DNA of 64,000 nt from Paraburkholderia dioscoreae (lineage in GTDB: Bacteria > Pseudomonadota > Gammaproteobacteria > Burkholderiales > Burkholderiaceae). A program made the translations under genes and the position numbers. Numbering within the stretch: position 1 is the stretch's first letter; every line of letters starts with the position of its first letter. A model generated the notes under the pieces. It searched no databases. It saw nothing but the letters and a program-made list of their open reading frames with translations, and had not been told where the DNA came from. This document shows, piece by piece, positions 44,972-53,820 of this stretch. Location: positions 2,356,001 to 2,420,000 of the forward strand of contig NZ_LR699553.1 of the NCBI RefSeq assembly GCF_902459535.1. The letters run 5' to 3'.

Positions 44972-45223
44972 TCAGGAAATCGTGTAGCGGTTTTGTGGGC
45001 CGCCGAGATACAGGCCGCGAGCGAGCGTCAGGATTTGCTCGCGATGCCGGTCGAACGCCGCGAGCACGGCGGGTTCATCTGCGCCCACGCTGGGGCTCAG
45101 ATTCGAAATCACCGAACGGGTGACGATGAAAGCAATTTCGCGCGCATTGTCATAGCCCCAGAAATTGACGCAGTGGTGCGAGGCGTCATAGCTGCGGCTT
45201 GGGTTCGGGAAGTTGAGGGACAT
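44972..45223 (-). CDS. DUF1488 family protein
   Basis: An 83-residue cytoplasmic protein with the DUF1488 layout: MSLNFPNPSRSYDASHHCVN, a central FWGYDNAREIAFIV strand region and a short helical C-terminal half (VLAAFDRHREQILTLAR). GGGAG precedes ATG 45223. The family has no assigned function. It stands alone between a LysR gene and the large effector-like gene. Confidence 0.82.
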   Translation of the reverse strand: MSLNFPNPSRSYDASHHCVNFWGYDNAREIAFIVTRSVISNLSPSVGADEPAVLAAFDRHREQILTLARGLYLGGPQNRYTIS

Positions 45224-45475
45224 TTCGTACTCCCGGGGTATAGGGTTCTCGTCCCACGGTGCGCTGAATGGCGAGCGTGGTCAAGCGGTTGTTTGTAAGT
45301 GTGGAGGGCTGCCCTGACCTTGCGTTGCCGGGCAAGCAGCCAGGGGAGATTTGCGTCGCGCATAGGGTCATCCTCCTGTAACACACCGCGGCATGACCGC
45401 AGTGCTTTCATCGTGATGGCAGTCCGCTCCGGCGGATTGCAACGCAACTTCTCATTCACCATCACGAGATGTCCT
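45224..45475. other. Divergent spacer upstream of the effector-like gene
   Basis: About 250 bp between two divergent starts. No gene seen. Open frames on both strands lack ribosome-binding sites. I found no PIP-like box or other hallmark of type III regulon promoters. Confidence 0.45.
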
Positions 45476-47812
45476 ATGTCAAACTCCGTCTCCGATTTTC
45501 ACCCCACGTTCTCGACGACATCTGGCGCGCTGTCCCACAAGCTCGACGCTGTCGCCCCGACGCCTGGAACCGTCATACCGAAAGGCACAACGACGCCGAC
45601 CGAATTCGCCAGCGCGATGCTGAAGAAGTACGACGGTGGCGATCAATCGATCAACTACGCCAACGACGCCAAGACAACGCTCGTCCAGGAACAGACGACG
45701 AAGCTGCTGATGACCGGCTACCCGCGAGACTTCGTCGCCGCGCGAATGCGTCTGGAGAGTCTTGCGCCCCTCACGGCGCAGATGGACGAGGAAACACGGG
45801 AGCGCTTCGCCGCGCGCGCGAAGACCGTGCTCAGCGAGCCGAACCCACAGCGCGACACCGACATCCGGCAGCTCGAAACAGAGGTGCAAACGGAACTGCA
45901 ACGAACCCGTGCCGACCCGCTGCGCCGCCTGAATGCCATCTTCAATATGCCGGCCGGCGCCGGCCTGCTCGGCGACGGCGGCGCGCAACGCCTGCAGCAA
46001 CTGCGCGGCCAGTACAGCACATTCAGCGCACCGGGCATGACACCGCAGCAACGCGAGGCGAGCTTCGCGCAGGCCGTCAAGATCAAGACTGATATGCAGC
46101 GCGACATCCACAACAAGGTCAGTGACATTTACGCGGCCACTCAGAAGTCATCGAACGAATCGGCCGCCCGCGTGAATGGCATGCTCGACGAGGCGGAAAA
46201 GTACACGCCCGACACCATCAATCTGCCGCACAACTCCGACGATCCCGACTGGGACGCCCAAACGCGCAAGCCCGCCTACGCGAAGACCTTTCCGTACCAG
46301 TCGATAATGGAGAAGCTGCTTTCCGACGACGGCCATTCGAGCCAGGAGCGCGGCACATCCTCGGCGCGCAAGCGCCCGCCCGAGCAGATCGCGCAGGATC
46401 TGCTGACGTTCCAGCACGGGATGACGGATCCGGGCTCGGCGATACACCGCCGCGTACAGGCCCTGCAGGACAAGGCGCTCGCGACCCTGGACAAGCCCGG
46501 AGCGGACCTGGACCAGGCCGAGCGTCCGAAGACGTACGAGGACGTTGCCCAGACACCCCCCGCCGTCGACAACGACTACGTCAACAATCTCGCGAAGAAC
46601 TACGGCGGCGCGCTCAAAGACATCGACGAGAAAAACCGCGCGATGCTGCGCGAGCACATTCCCGGCCTCGCCGACAAGATCCTCTACGGCATCGGCCGGG
46701 TGTTATCCGGCCTGTCGCCGATCCCGGGCGCCGATTGGCTGGCCAACAAGTTGCTCGACGCCGAATTCCCCGATCAAGGCGGACTGAGCAGTGAGCAGGT
46801 GGGCCTGATCGACGCCGGGACGGCGCTCGCCGGTCTGCTGCTCGGCGGGTTCGAACCCGAAGGGGAGCACCTCACCGGCGCCGGCGAGACTCATCCGTCT
46901 GGCGCCGGCGTGGCTCGCGGCAAGCCGGCGCCGTCGCTGGCCGCCAGTTCGGTGGACACGTTCGAGCACAATTTCAAGGGTGGCGACAGCCTGGCGGAAA
47001 AAACGAACTCCGCGAGATCCGATAATCAACGCACGTCAGATAGGCCTACGCTGCCCTCGCGCTATGCGGCCCAGCCCTCGGGCGCGTTGCAGCCTGACCC
47101 GGCCCACGCTGGAGTCCTCATCGATTCAACGGGGCAGCGGTACATTCAGGATCACGGCCACAGCTATCCGGTGCGCTACGACCCGGCCAACCAGACGTGG
47201 CGCCTTGTGCAACAGGACAAACCGACTGCTCCGGGCGTTCCCATCGAGCGTCGGCCGGACGGTAGCTGGCAACCGCATGGCGATGTCGGCCTGCAAGGTG
47301 GCGGAAACGAGTCCAGAGAACGAACAACTGCCGTGGGCGACGAGCAAAGGGCCTACCAGATCCAGCGGGCACAGCAGACATTAACCAGCTTGCAAACGCG
47401 AATGCAAACTGTCGCGCAGGATCTGGTCTTCACTGGCCGAAGGATTCAGGAGATAGGACAGCTTCGAACAGAGTATGAACAACGGAGGGCGGACCTGACG
47501 CAACGGAAAACTCAGACAGAACAGGAGAGCGCCAACCTGTTGGCTCAGCTTCAACAACTCCGTAGCACCGGGCAGCCGCGTGACCCGCAAGCGGAGGTGC
47601 GCATCCGCGAGCTCAGTGAACGAAGGCAATCCATTCGCGCGGACATCAGGCGGTTCAACGAAGACCTGGTGCGGCTGAAACTGGAACTGGATAATTTACG
47701 CCCGAGATTCGATCAACTTGCCGGCCAACGGCTGCAATATCAGGATCTGGAGACGCAACTTCAGGCGCAGATAGGGGCCGCGCAGCTTGAGTTGAGTCAG
47801 TTGCTGAATTAG
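45476..47812 (+). CDS. Large putative secreted/effector-like protein, function unknown
   Basis: A 778-residue protein without a Sec signal peptide. The N-terminal 450 residues are Ser/Thr/Gln-rich and mostly helical. A weakly hydrophobic part follows (about 385-455: LSPIPGADWLANKL, AGTALAGLLLGG). At about 546-610 lies a module of the form GVLIDSTGQRYIQDHGHSYP then VRYDPANQTWRLV and PDGSWQPHGDVGLQGG, which I have seen in large toxins and type III effectors of plant-associated bacteria. Residues about 624-778 form a long Glu/Gln/Arg-rich coiled coil. ATG 45476 (MSNSVSDF) is the likely start; the ribosome-binding site is weak. No secretion genes or chaperone lie adjacent. Confidence 0.6.
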   Translation: MSNSVSDFHPTFSTTSGALSHKLDAVAPTPGTVIPKGTTTPTEFASAMLKKYDGGDQSINYANDAKTTLVQEQTTKLLMTGYPRDFVAARMRLESLAPLTAQMDEETRERFAARAKTVLSEPNPQRDTDIRQLETEVQTELQRTRADPLRRLNAIFNMPAGAGLLGDGGAQRLQQLRGQYSTFSAPGMTPQQREASFAQAVKIKTDMQRDIHNKVSDIYAATQKSSNESAARVNGMLDEAEKYTPDTINLPHNSDDPDWDAQTRKPAYAKTFPYQSIMEKLLSDDGHSSQERGTSSARKRPPEQIAQDLLTFQHGMTDPGSAIHRRVQALQDKALATLDKPGADLDQAERPKTYEDVAQTPPAVDNDYVNNLAKNYGGALKDIDEKNRAMLREHIPGLADKILYGIGRVLSGLSPIPGADWLANKLLDAEFPDQGGLSSEQVGLIDAGTALAGLLLGGFEPEGEHLTGAGETHPSGAGVARGKPAPSLAASSVDTFEHNFKGGDSLAEKTNSARSDNQRTSDRPTLPSRYAAQPSGALQPDPAHAGVLIDSTGQRYIQDHGHSYPVRYDPANQTWRLVQQDKPTAPGVPIERRPDGSWQPHGDVGLQGGGNESRERTTAVGDEQRAYQIQRAQQTLTSLQTRMQTVAQDLVFTGRRIQEIGQLRTEYEQRRADLTQRKTQTEQESANLLAQLQQLRSTGQPRDPQAEVRIRELSERRQSIRADIRRFNEDLVRLKLELDNLRPRFDQLAGQRLQYQDLETQLQAQIGAAQLELSQLLN

Positions 47813-48056
47813 TCGGAAGGGGCGATGCGGCAGTACCGGCCGCATCGTCTTGCCGCGTCGGCTGCCGCGCCGACATGCTCGCGATTGACCGGGCGGTCGG
47901 CAGTGGTGCCCCGTGGTTCATATCCACAGGCTCGACCACTTGAATGCTCGATGGGCTGGGTTCTGCATCGTCCACTTGCCGTCGACGCAGAATGCTTGCT
48001 GTACCCGTCGCGTCAACGCGCGGCGAGCAGCGGGTCAAAAAGCCAAGCCGCCCACC

Positions 48057-49502
48057 TCAAACCACTTCCTCCAGCAGTTCCCGAACAGCCGCCCTCGCCT
48101 CACGCGCCAGTTCCCTGAGATCGACACCGTCGATCTGGTCATCGGCCACCACACGCTTTCCGGCAGAAAACAGCGCGGCCAGCGAAGGCCTTCCGCCCGA
48201 CGCCACCGGCCCGATCGCCGGATCGTGCAAGCCGAAATACCGCGGGTCGTCGAGCCGGTACACCGCGAGATCCGCGGCGAAACCCACCGCAATCCTGCCG
48301 ACCTCGTCGAGGCCCATGATCCGCGCGCCACCCGCGGTGCCCCAATGAATCACATCGGCCACGCTCGCCGCGCTCGCGCCGCCTTCGAAGCTGCCGCCAC
48401 GAAACGCGGGCTGCGCCATCATGCCGAGCCGCGCGCGCTGCGCGAGCCATGTCATGTGCACTTCGGAGATCATGTCGGCCGCTTCGTTCGACGCCGCGCC
48501 GTCCACGCCGATCGACACCGGCACGCCCGCGTCGGCCATCTCGCGCACCGGGCAAATGCCACTGCCGAGACGCCCATTGCTCTGCGGACAATGGGCGACG
48601 CCGGTGCCGGTTTGCGCGAGCAGCGCGATCTCGTCGGCGTCGACCTTGACGAGATGCGCGTACCAAACGTCGCTGCCGAGCCAGTCGTGCTCGCCGCAAA
48701 ACGCCACCGGCGACTGCCGGTACAGGGCATGCGCGCTATCCTGGTAGCCCACCGTCTCCGAGAGATGGCTGTGCAGACGCAGCCCCAGACCACGCGCCAC
48801 CGCCGCCGTCTCGCGCATTTCGGCGGGCGAGATCGAATACAGCACGGTGGTCGGCGCCATCACGACACGCTGCATCGCGCGCGGCGAAGCGTCGTGATAA
48901 CGGGCGGCAAGCCGTTCGACATCAGCGATGTAGGCATCCAGCGTTTCGGGCCGCAAAGCGCTCGGCAATTCAGCTTCGAGCTGACGTGTCCGCGTGGCGC
49001 CACCGCGCAGCAACACGAAACGCAAGCCGAGTTTCTGCGCCTCTTCGAACAGGATCGCCGAACTGTCGAACGGCATGTCCGGGTAATACACATAGTTGTG
49101 ATCGGCCACTGTCGCACAGCCCGAGCGCGCCAGTTCGATCAGGCCGATGCGCGCCGCGAGCCGGAAGCGCCGCTCGTCGAAGAGCGCCCTGAAGCGATAC
49201 GGCGTCGCCGCGAGCCACGGCGTGAGCGTGGCGTCCAGCCCTGCCGTGTCGCCCTTGAGCAGCGACTGGAACAGATGATGGTGCGTGTTGACCCATGCCG
49301 GGTAGATCACGCAATCGGTGGCGTCGACGATCGCCTCGCCCGGCCGTGGCGTGAGCGCGCCGATCGCTTCGATCGTGTCGCCGGCAATGCGGATGTCGGG
49401 ACCATTCGCGCGCGCGGGATCGTCGGCCGAACCACGGCCGCCGGTCATGATCGCCGCCGCATTGCGGATCAAGGTGGAAGGTGTCGTGTGATGTGTCGTC
49501 AT
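48057..49502 (-). CDS. Amidohydrolase-family deaminase (8-oxoguanine/guanine/triazine hydrolase type)
   Basis: A 481-residue metal-dependent hydrolase. Metal ligands lie in WVNTHHHLFQSLL (HxH), LHSHLSETVGYQ and the late GVDGAASNEAADM Asp; LVKVDADEIALL and HCPQSNGRLGSGI are also typical of the 8-oxoguanine deaminase/AtzB-like subgroup. It removes an amino group or hydrolyses a ring C-N bond in an N-heterocycle. I list ATG 49502; ATG 49553 is in frame directly after the permease stop, and three 10-bp repeats lie between them, so the start is uncertain. It is the last gene of the ABC-Rieske operon. Confidence 0.86.
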   Translation of the reverse strand: MTTHHTTPSTLIRNAAAIMTGGRGSADDPARANGPDIRIAGDTIEAIGALTPRPGEAIVDATDCVIYPAWVNTHHHLFQSLLKGDTAGLDATLTPWLAATPYRFRALFDERRFRLAARIGLIELARSGCATVADHNYVYYPDMPFDSSAILFEEAQKLGLRFVLLRGGATRTRQLEAELPSALRPETLDAYIADVERLAARYHDASPRAMQRVVMAPTTVLYSISPAEMRETAAVARGLGLRLHSHLSETVGYQDSAHALYRQSPVAFCGEHDWLGSDVWYAHLVKVDADEIALLAQTGTGVAHCPQSNGRLGSGICPVREMADAGVPVSIGVDGAASNEAADMISEVHMTWLAQRARLGMMAQPAFRGGSFEGGASAASVADVIHWGTAGGARIMGLDEVGRIAVGFAADLAVYRLDDPRYFGLHDPAIGPVASGGRPSLAALFSAGKRVVADDQIDGVDLRELAREARAAVRELLEEVV

Positions 49503-49529
49503 GAGTTCGAGCCTGAGTTCGTCGCCAAT

Positions 49530-49559
49530 GCATTCAAAGGCATTCAAAGGCATTCAAAG
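49530..49559. repeat. Three perfect tandem copies of a 10-bp unit (GCATTCAAAG)
   Basis: Copies at 49530-49539, 49540-49549 and 49550-49559 are identical. On the minus strand they cover the permease stop codon and create a series of TGAATG junctions, so copy number alters the reading frame of the possible upstream deaminase starts. Confidence 0.95.
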
Positions 49560-50477
49560 TTGACTGTCGTGCCAGCCGCGCAAGCCTATGCGCGACACCC
49601 ACGCCGTGATGGCGAACAGCACGACGCCCGTCACGGTGATCAGCAGCAGCGCCGCGAACAGACGCGGAATATTCAGCTGGAAACCCGCCTGCAAGATCTG
49701 ATACGCGAGCCCCGCGCCGCTGCCGCCCGTACCGGCGACGAATTCCGCCACCACGGCGCCGATCAGCGACAAGCCGCTCGAAATCCTCAGTCCCCCGAAA
49801 AAATAGGGCAACGCGCTCGGAATCCGCAAACGCACCAAGGTCTGCCAGCGGGTCGCGCGATTGATCCTGAAGAGGTTGATCAGCCCGGGGTTCACGCTGC
49901 GCAAACCGAGCGCCGTGTTCGAGATGATCGGGAACAACGCCACGAGCGTCGCGCACAGCACCAGCGCGGCGTCCATATCCTTGACCCAGATGATGATGAG
50001 CGGCGCGATCGCCACGACCGGCGTGACCTGCAACAGGATCGCGTAGGGAAACAGGCTCGCCTCGATCAGCGGACTCTGCACGAACAGCAACGCGATCACG
50101 ACACCCAGCAGCGTGGCCAGCGCGAACGCCAGCAGGGTGATCTTCAAGGTGGCGAGCAGGCTGCCGAACAGCAGCGGCGCATCCTGCACCAACTCGCTCA
50201 CGATCGCCGAGGGCGACGGCACCAGATACGCCGGCACCTTCATCACCACGCACCAGGCCTGCCACGCTGCGAGCACCACTACGCCGACGACCCACGGCGC
50301 CAACGCCTTCATCACGCCCGGACGTTGCAACCACGGCCGCCGCCGGGCACTTGTAGCAGAGCTTGTAGCGGGCCTGGCAGCAGGCCTCGCACCCTGCGCC
50401 GCAGCCGCTGTCGAAGAGGCGGCCGCCGCCCCTCGCCCGCCATTGCCCGAACGACCCGCAAGCACTTCGCCCGTCAT
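49554..50477 (-). CDS. ABC transporter permease (nitrate/sulfonate/pyrimidine-precursor type)
   Basis: A 307-residue inner-membrane permease of the SsuC/TauC/ThiX type with a low-complexity Ala/Arg-rich N-terminus (about residues 1-50) and six membrane helices. The EAA loop lies in NLFRINRATRWQTLVRLRIP. ATG 50477 is preceded by AGGAG and overlaps the ATPase stop by four bases (ATGA). It works with the ATPase and substrate-binding protein of the same operon. Confidence 0.9.
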   Translation of the reverse strand: MTGEVLAGRSGNGGRGAAAASSTAAAAQGARPAARPATSSATSARRRPWLQRPGVMKALAPWVVGVVVLAAWQAWCVVMKVPAYLVPSPSAIVSELVQDAPLLFGSLLATLKITLLAFALATLLGVVIALLFVQSPLIEASLFPYAILLQVTPVVAIAPLIIIWVKDMDAALVLCATLVALFPIISNTALGLRSVNPGLINLFRINRATRWQTLVRLRIPSALPYFFGGLRISSGLSLIGAVVAEFVAGTGGSGAGLAYQILQAGFQLNIPRLFAALLLITVTGVVLFAITAWVSRIGLRGWHDSQL

Positions 50478-51307
50478 GATTGCACTCCTGTTTCTTCGTT
50501 CGCAAACGACGCGCGATGCGCATCGGTGATCAACTCCGAGAGCGTCTTGCAATGCTGCAGGAACGGCTCGCTGACGCGATAGGCATCGTCGCGTTCGAGC
50601 GGACCGTCGATCGGCACGTCGGCGATGATGCGGCCCGGCCGCGCCTGCATCACGACCACCCGGCCCGACAGATACACCGCCTCGTAAATGCTGTGCGTGA
50701 CGAACACCACCGTCATGCCGCGCCGTTGCCACAGGGCGCGCAAATCGCTGTCGAGGCGGTTACGGGTGAATTCGTCGAGCGCGCCGAACGGCTCATCGAG
50801 CAGAAGCAAATCCGGCTCGGTCACGAGCGCGCGAGCCAGCGACGCGCGCATCTGCATACCGCCGGACAGTTCGCGCGGCAACGCCTTGCCGAATTTGGCG
50901 AGCCCCACGCCGTCGAGCGCAGCGGCCACACGCGCGGCGGCTTCGCGGCGCGGCACATGGGCGAGATCGAGCGGCAGACGCACGTTGTCGGCGACCGTCG
51001 CCCACGGCATCAGCGTCGCTTCCTGAAACACCATCGACATGCGCCGCCCCGGCGAGCCGACCGTCTCGAACGGCTGTCCCCACCAGCGCATGTGGCCATG
51101 CGTCGGCGTTTCAATGCCGGCGAACATTTTCAGCAGCGTGCTCTTGCCGCAACCCGACGGCCCGAGCAGCGAAACGAACTCGCCGGGCTCGATGGCAAGG
51201 CGCACGTCCTCCAGCGCAATCGTGCCGTTCGGATAGCACTTGTCGACGCGCTGCACCGAGAGCGACGACGCGGCCCTGTCAGGAGTAAAGGTTTCAGTCG
51301 CCGCCAT
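50474..51307 (-). CDS. ABC transporter ATP-binding protein
   Basis: A 277-residue ATPase with Walker A (LLGPSGCGKSTLL), Q-loop (MVFQEATLMPW), signature (LSGGMQMRASLARAL), Walker B (DLLLLDEPFGALDE) and H-loop (VVFVTHSIYEAV). It is of the SsuB/TauB class. GGAGGAGTG precedes ATG 51307, two bases after the oxygenase stop. The longer frame to 51790 runs through the Rieske gene and is rejected. Confidence 0.94.
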   Translation of the reverse strand: MAATETFTPDRAASSLSVQRVDKCYPNGTIALEDVRLAIEPGEFVSLLGPSGCGKSTLLKMFAGIETPTHGHMRWWGQPFETVGSPGRRMSMVFQEATLMPWATVADNVRLPLDLAHVPRREAAARVAAALDGVGLAKFGKALPRELSGGMQMRASLARALVTEPDLLLLDEPFGALDEFTRNRLDSDLRALWQRRGMTVVFVTHSIYEAVYLSGRVVVMQARPGRIIADVPIDGPLERDDAYRVSEPFLQHCKTLSELITDAHRASFANEETGVQS

Positions 51308-51309
51308 GA

Positions 51310-52356
51310 TCACTCCTCCACGTGAATGGGCAAGACTTCGCGAAATACTTCGGACTCGCCATGATCGTTCAGCAGCTTGAGCAGCATGCGGCGCATCAGC
51401 AGGCCGGGCTGATCCGACTCCATATGGCACTCCTGCTGACGGCGCACGTCGATGCAGGCGTCGTAGTCGGTGGCTTCGAGAATGTCGCGGTCTTCGTCGG
51501 TGATCGGGCGATCCCAGTCGATCAGTTCCTGCGTCGAGCAGGCGTCTTCGGTGTCGTTGCGATAGAGCCATTGCGACAGCATCAGCGTGCGGTCGTCGAT
51601 CGGCGTCGCGCAATTGTAGATGATGTGATGGATACCGCTCGCCGGATACACGCAGCCGAAGCGCCGCGCGAACGGCATGAACCAGCGGTTGATCAGATGG
51701 CGCTCGGTGACCTCCTCCGTCGTGCCGGTGATGCGATAGCTCGCGGGCGGATTGCGCACGGGCACGTGCGTCTCGGCTTCGAAGCCCCATTCGTGCGGGC
51801 GGAATTCGTATTTCGACGGCTTGGGGTTATCGAACAGGCCGAAGTTGCCTTTATGCACGAAGCTGAAATGCGAGTTGTCGAACGAGTTTTCCATCATGCG
51901 CAGCGGACTCGTTTCCCAGCGCTCGTAAAACTGCAGGATGCGGCGATAACCGGGCGCGTCGTCCTCGGGAAACTCGGGGATCGGCTGCAACGGCTCGTCG
52001 AGCGCGACCCACGCATAGCCGTAGCGTTCCTCGCAGCGATACGACGGCACCACGGCGCGCGACGGAATCGCCCCGCCGCTGTTCTGTGGAATCTTCACGC
52101 ATTGACCCGAACAGTCGTAGGTCCAGCCGTGATAGCCGCAGGCGATATTGCCGTCGCTATCGACGAATCCCTTCGACAGTTTTGCCGTGCGGTGGCAACA
52201 ACGATCGCGCAACGCGTGCGGCTTGCCGCCCGCGCCTTTCCATAACACGATCGGCTCGCCGAGCAGGGTGAACGGCTGCGGGCCCGTATCGAGTTGCGCC
52301 ATCGGCATGATGGCGTACCAGAAGCGGCGCAAGACGTTTTGACGGGTGACCAGCAT
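51310..52356 (-). CDS. Rieske non-heme iron oxygenase, alpha-subunit-like
   Basis: A 348-residue oxygenase. The [2Fe-2S] ligands are in RCCHRTAK (CxH) and ACGYHGWTYD (CxxH), and the mononuclear iron ligands probably include the DNSHFSFVH motif. It belongs to the PAO/vanillate-demethylase-like group that works with a separate reductase; no reductase gene is in the operon. The substrate is unknown. It sits between the substrate-binding protein and ATPase genes of an ABC importer and upstream of a deaminase, which suggests it oxidises the imported compound. Confidence 0.92.
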   Translation of the reverse strand: MLVTRQNVLRRFWYAIMPMAQLDTGPQPFTLLGEPIVLWKGAGGKPHALRDRCCHRTAKLSKGFVDSDGNIACGYHGWTYDCSGQCVKIPQNSGGAIPSRAVVPSYRCEERYGYAWVALDEPLQPIPEFPEDDAPGYRRILQFYERWETSPLRMMENSFDNSHFSFVHKGNFGLFDNPKPSKYEFRPHEWGFEAETHVPVRNPPASYRITGTTEEVTERHLINRWFMPFARRFGCVYPASGIHHIIYNCATPIDDRTLMLSQWLYRNDTEDACSTQELIDWDRPITDEDRDILEATDYDACIDVRRQQECHMESDQPGLLMRRMLLKLLNDHGESEVFREVLPIHVEE

Positions 52357-52429
52357 GTGATGCTCCTTGTCGGGCGTTCAGACGTTCAGGCGTTCAGGTG
52401 ATGTGAGGTATCCGCGTCGAGGGCCGGCC

Positions 52430-53455
52430 TCAAGGCATCACCTTCGCGTTCTGAATGAATTGCAGCGTGTAGGCCGCGTGATAATCGGTGGCGGGCTTGA
52501 GGAGTTTGGCGTCGACCATGTAGTCGAAGGTCTTTTTCCAGCGCGCGTCGGTCATCGTGCCGATGCCCTGCGTGGCCGCATCGCCACCAGTCACGAGTTT
52601 GAGCTTCTTCAGTTGCGCTACGCCGTACGCGAGTTGCGCATCGCTCATCTGCGGGTTGTCTTTCTTGATTAGCGCATTGCCCGGTGCGGGGTCGTTCAGG
52701 TAGCTCTTCCATCCTTCCATCGAAGCCTTCACGAAACGCGCCACCACGTCCGGCCTGTTTTTCATGGTGTCGCGCATCGTGACGATCGTGCTGTTGTACG
52801 GCGGATAGCCGTCGTCGGCGAACAGGAAGAAGTGCGCGTTCGCATGAGCCTGCTCGGCCTGGAACGTTTCAGAAGACGGATACGCCTGCATCGCGACGTT
52901 CGGATCGGCGAAGAACGGTTGCAGGTTGAAGGTGTACGGGCGCGCTTGTGCTTCCGTATAGCCGTACTTCGCCTTCAGCCACGGCCACCACGTCGTGCGG
53001 CCCGAACCGGCGACGAGGATCGTCTTGTTCTTCAAACCGGCGAGACTGGTCACGTCGGCGTGGGTCATCATGCCTTGCGGGTCGTACTGGAACGCGGCGG
53101 CCACCGTGGCGACGGGAATGCCGGCTTCCACGCTCGAGAGCACCTGAAAGTCGTAGCCGAGCAGAAAGTCCGCCTGGCCGCCGGCAAGCAACTGCATGCC
53201 GTTGACTTGCGGGCCGCCCATCCTGATCGTGACGTCGAGCCCATATTTCCTGTAGATGCCGGTCGCGACGGCCTGATAGAAACCACCGTGCTCGGCTTGC
53301 GCGTACCAGCTGGTCAACAAGCTGACGTGGTCGTCGGCATGAGCCGGCAGCGCCACCGCGAACGCGGCGCCGGCCAGCGTGGCCGCAGCGGCGGTGCGCG
53401 TCGCGAATGAACGGGCGGACACTGCAATGCGGGAGAGAAGATGCGAAATGCGCAT
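52430..53455 (-). CDS. ABC transporter substrate-binding protein (NMT1/THI5-like)
   Basis: A 341-residue periplasmic binding protein with an arginine-rich signal peptide (MRISHLLSRIAVSARSFATR...ALPAHA). The NMT1/SsuA-like fold starts at WYAQAEHGGFYQAVATGIY, typical of binding proteins for pyrimidine precursors, aliphatic sulfonates and N-heterocycles. ATG 53455 has GGAG seven bases upstream. A second in-frame ATG at 53653 also has a good AAGGAG element and would add 66 residues; I favour 53455 because the signal peptide then starts at the N-terminus. It is first gene of the operon. Confidence 0.9.
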   Translation of the reverse strand: MRISHLLSRIAVSARSFATRTAAAATLAGAAFAVALPAHADDHVSLLTSWYAQAEHGGFYQAVATGIYRKYGLDVTIRMGGPQVNGMQLLAGGQADFLLGYDFQVLSSVEAGIPVATVAAAFQYDPQGMMTHADVTSLAGLKNKTILVAGSGRTTWWPWLKAKYGYTEAQARPYTFNLQPFFADPNVAMQAYPSSETFQAEQAHANAHFFLFADDGYPPYNSTIVTMRDTMKNRPDVVARFVKASMEGWKSYLNDPAPGNALIKKDNPQMSDAQLAYGVAQLKKLKLVTGGDAATQGIGTMTDARWKKTFDYMVDAKLLKPATDYHAAYTLQFIQNAKVMP

Positions 53456-53803
53456 GACTGAACTCCGTGTGAATGTGGGCAAGGTTGGGAACGTGAGAAG
53501 GCAAGGCCGAATGCCGTACAAGGAACGGGCGATGTGACCGCTGCGCTGCGCGCAAGCCGAATCGATACGACGCGCAGGCATGCGCGAACGCAGATCGCCG
53601 CGTGTAATCGCGTTGAGGCACAACAGTCGGGTGAACATCTGGGGCAACTGCATCGCACGCTCCTTGTTGGCGGAACCGGACGGTTCCGTTCAAACGCCGA
53701 ATCGCTTCGACGTGGGCGCACGATGCGCCCCAAGAGCAATGCCCCACGGTGACCGGCATGGACATGCCGGCTCGCTAGCCGCTTCTACTCTGTTTTTCCT
53801 TTA
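53456..53803 (-). promoter_or_regulatory. Long hairpin-rich leader of the ABC/Rieske/deaminase operon
   Basis: About 350 bp upstream of the substrate-binding-protein gene. On the minus strand it can form stems from CCGGCATG/CATGCCGG (about 53754-53771), GGGCGCA/TGCGCCC (about 53714-53730) and GGAACCG/CGGTTCC (about 53672-53687). Then comes an AAGGAG-ATG pair at 53653 that starts a frame reading into the binding protein. This is more structure than a simple untranslated leader needs and could be regulatory RNA or an upstream peptide. Confidence 0.45.
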
Positions 53804-53820
53804 AGCGAATGTTGTGCCAA
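53804..53820 (-). promoter_or_regulatory. Sigma-54-like -24/-12 promoter element
   Basis: On the minus strand TTGGCACAACATTCGCT has GG and GC separated by ten bases, the sigma-54 arrangement, with one departure from the consensus TTGC in the -12 half. It lies about 350 bp upstream of the operon start codon. Control by nitrogen status would fit an operon for a nitrogenous ring compound. No enhancer site was identified. Confidence 0.42.

Noticed and set aside
47913..50582. 889-codon plus-strand open frame
   Set aside because: It runs antisense through the deaminase and permease genes, is extremely Arg/His-rich, and has no family resemblance. It is a shadow of GC-rich codons.
53455..53653. 66-residue N-terminal extension of the substrate-binding protein
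   Set aside because: It has a good AAGGAG site, but would bury the signal peptide, and ATG 53455 has its own GGAG. Kept only as a possible upstream reading frame.
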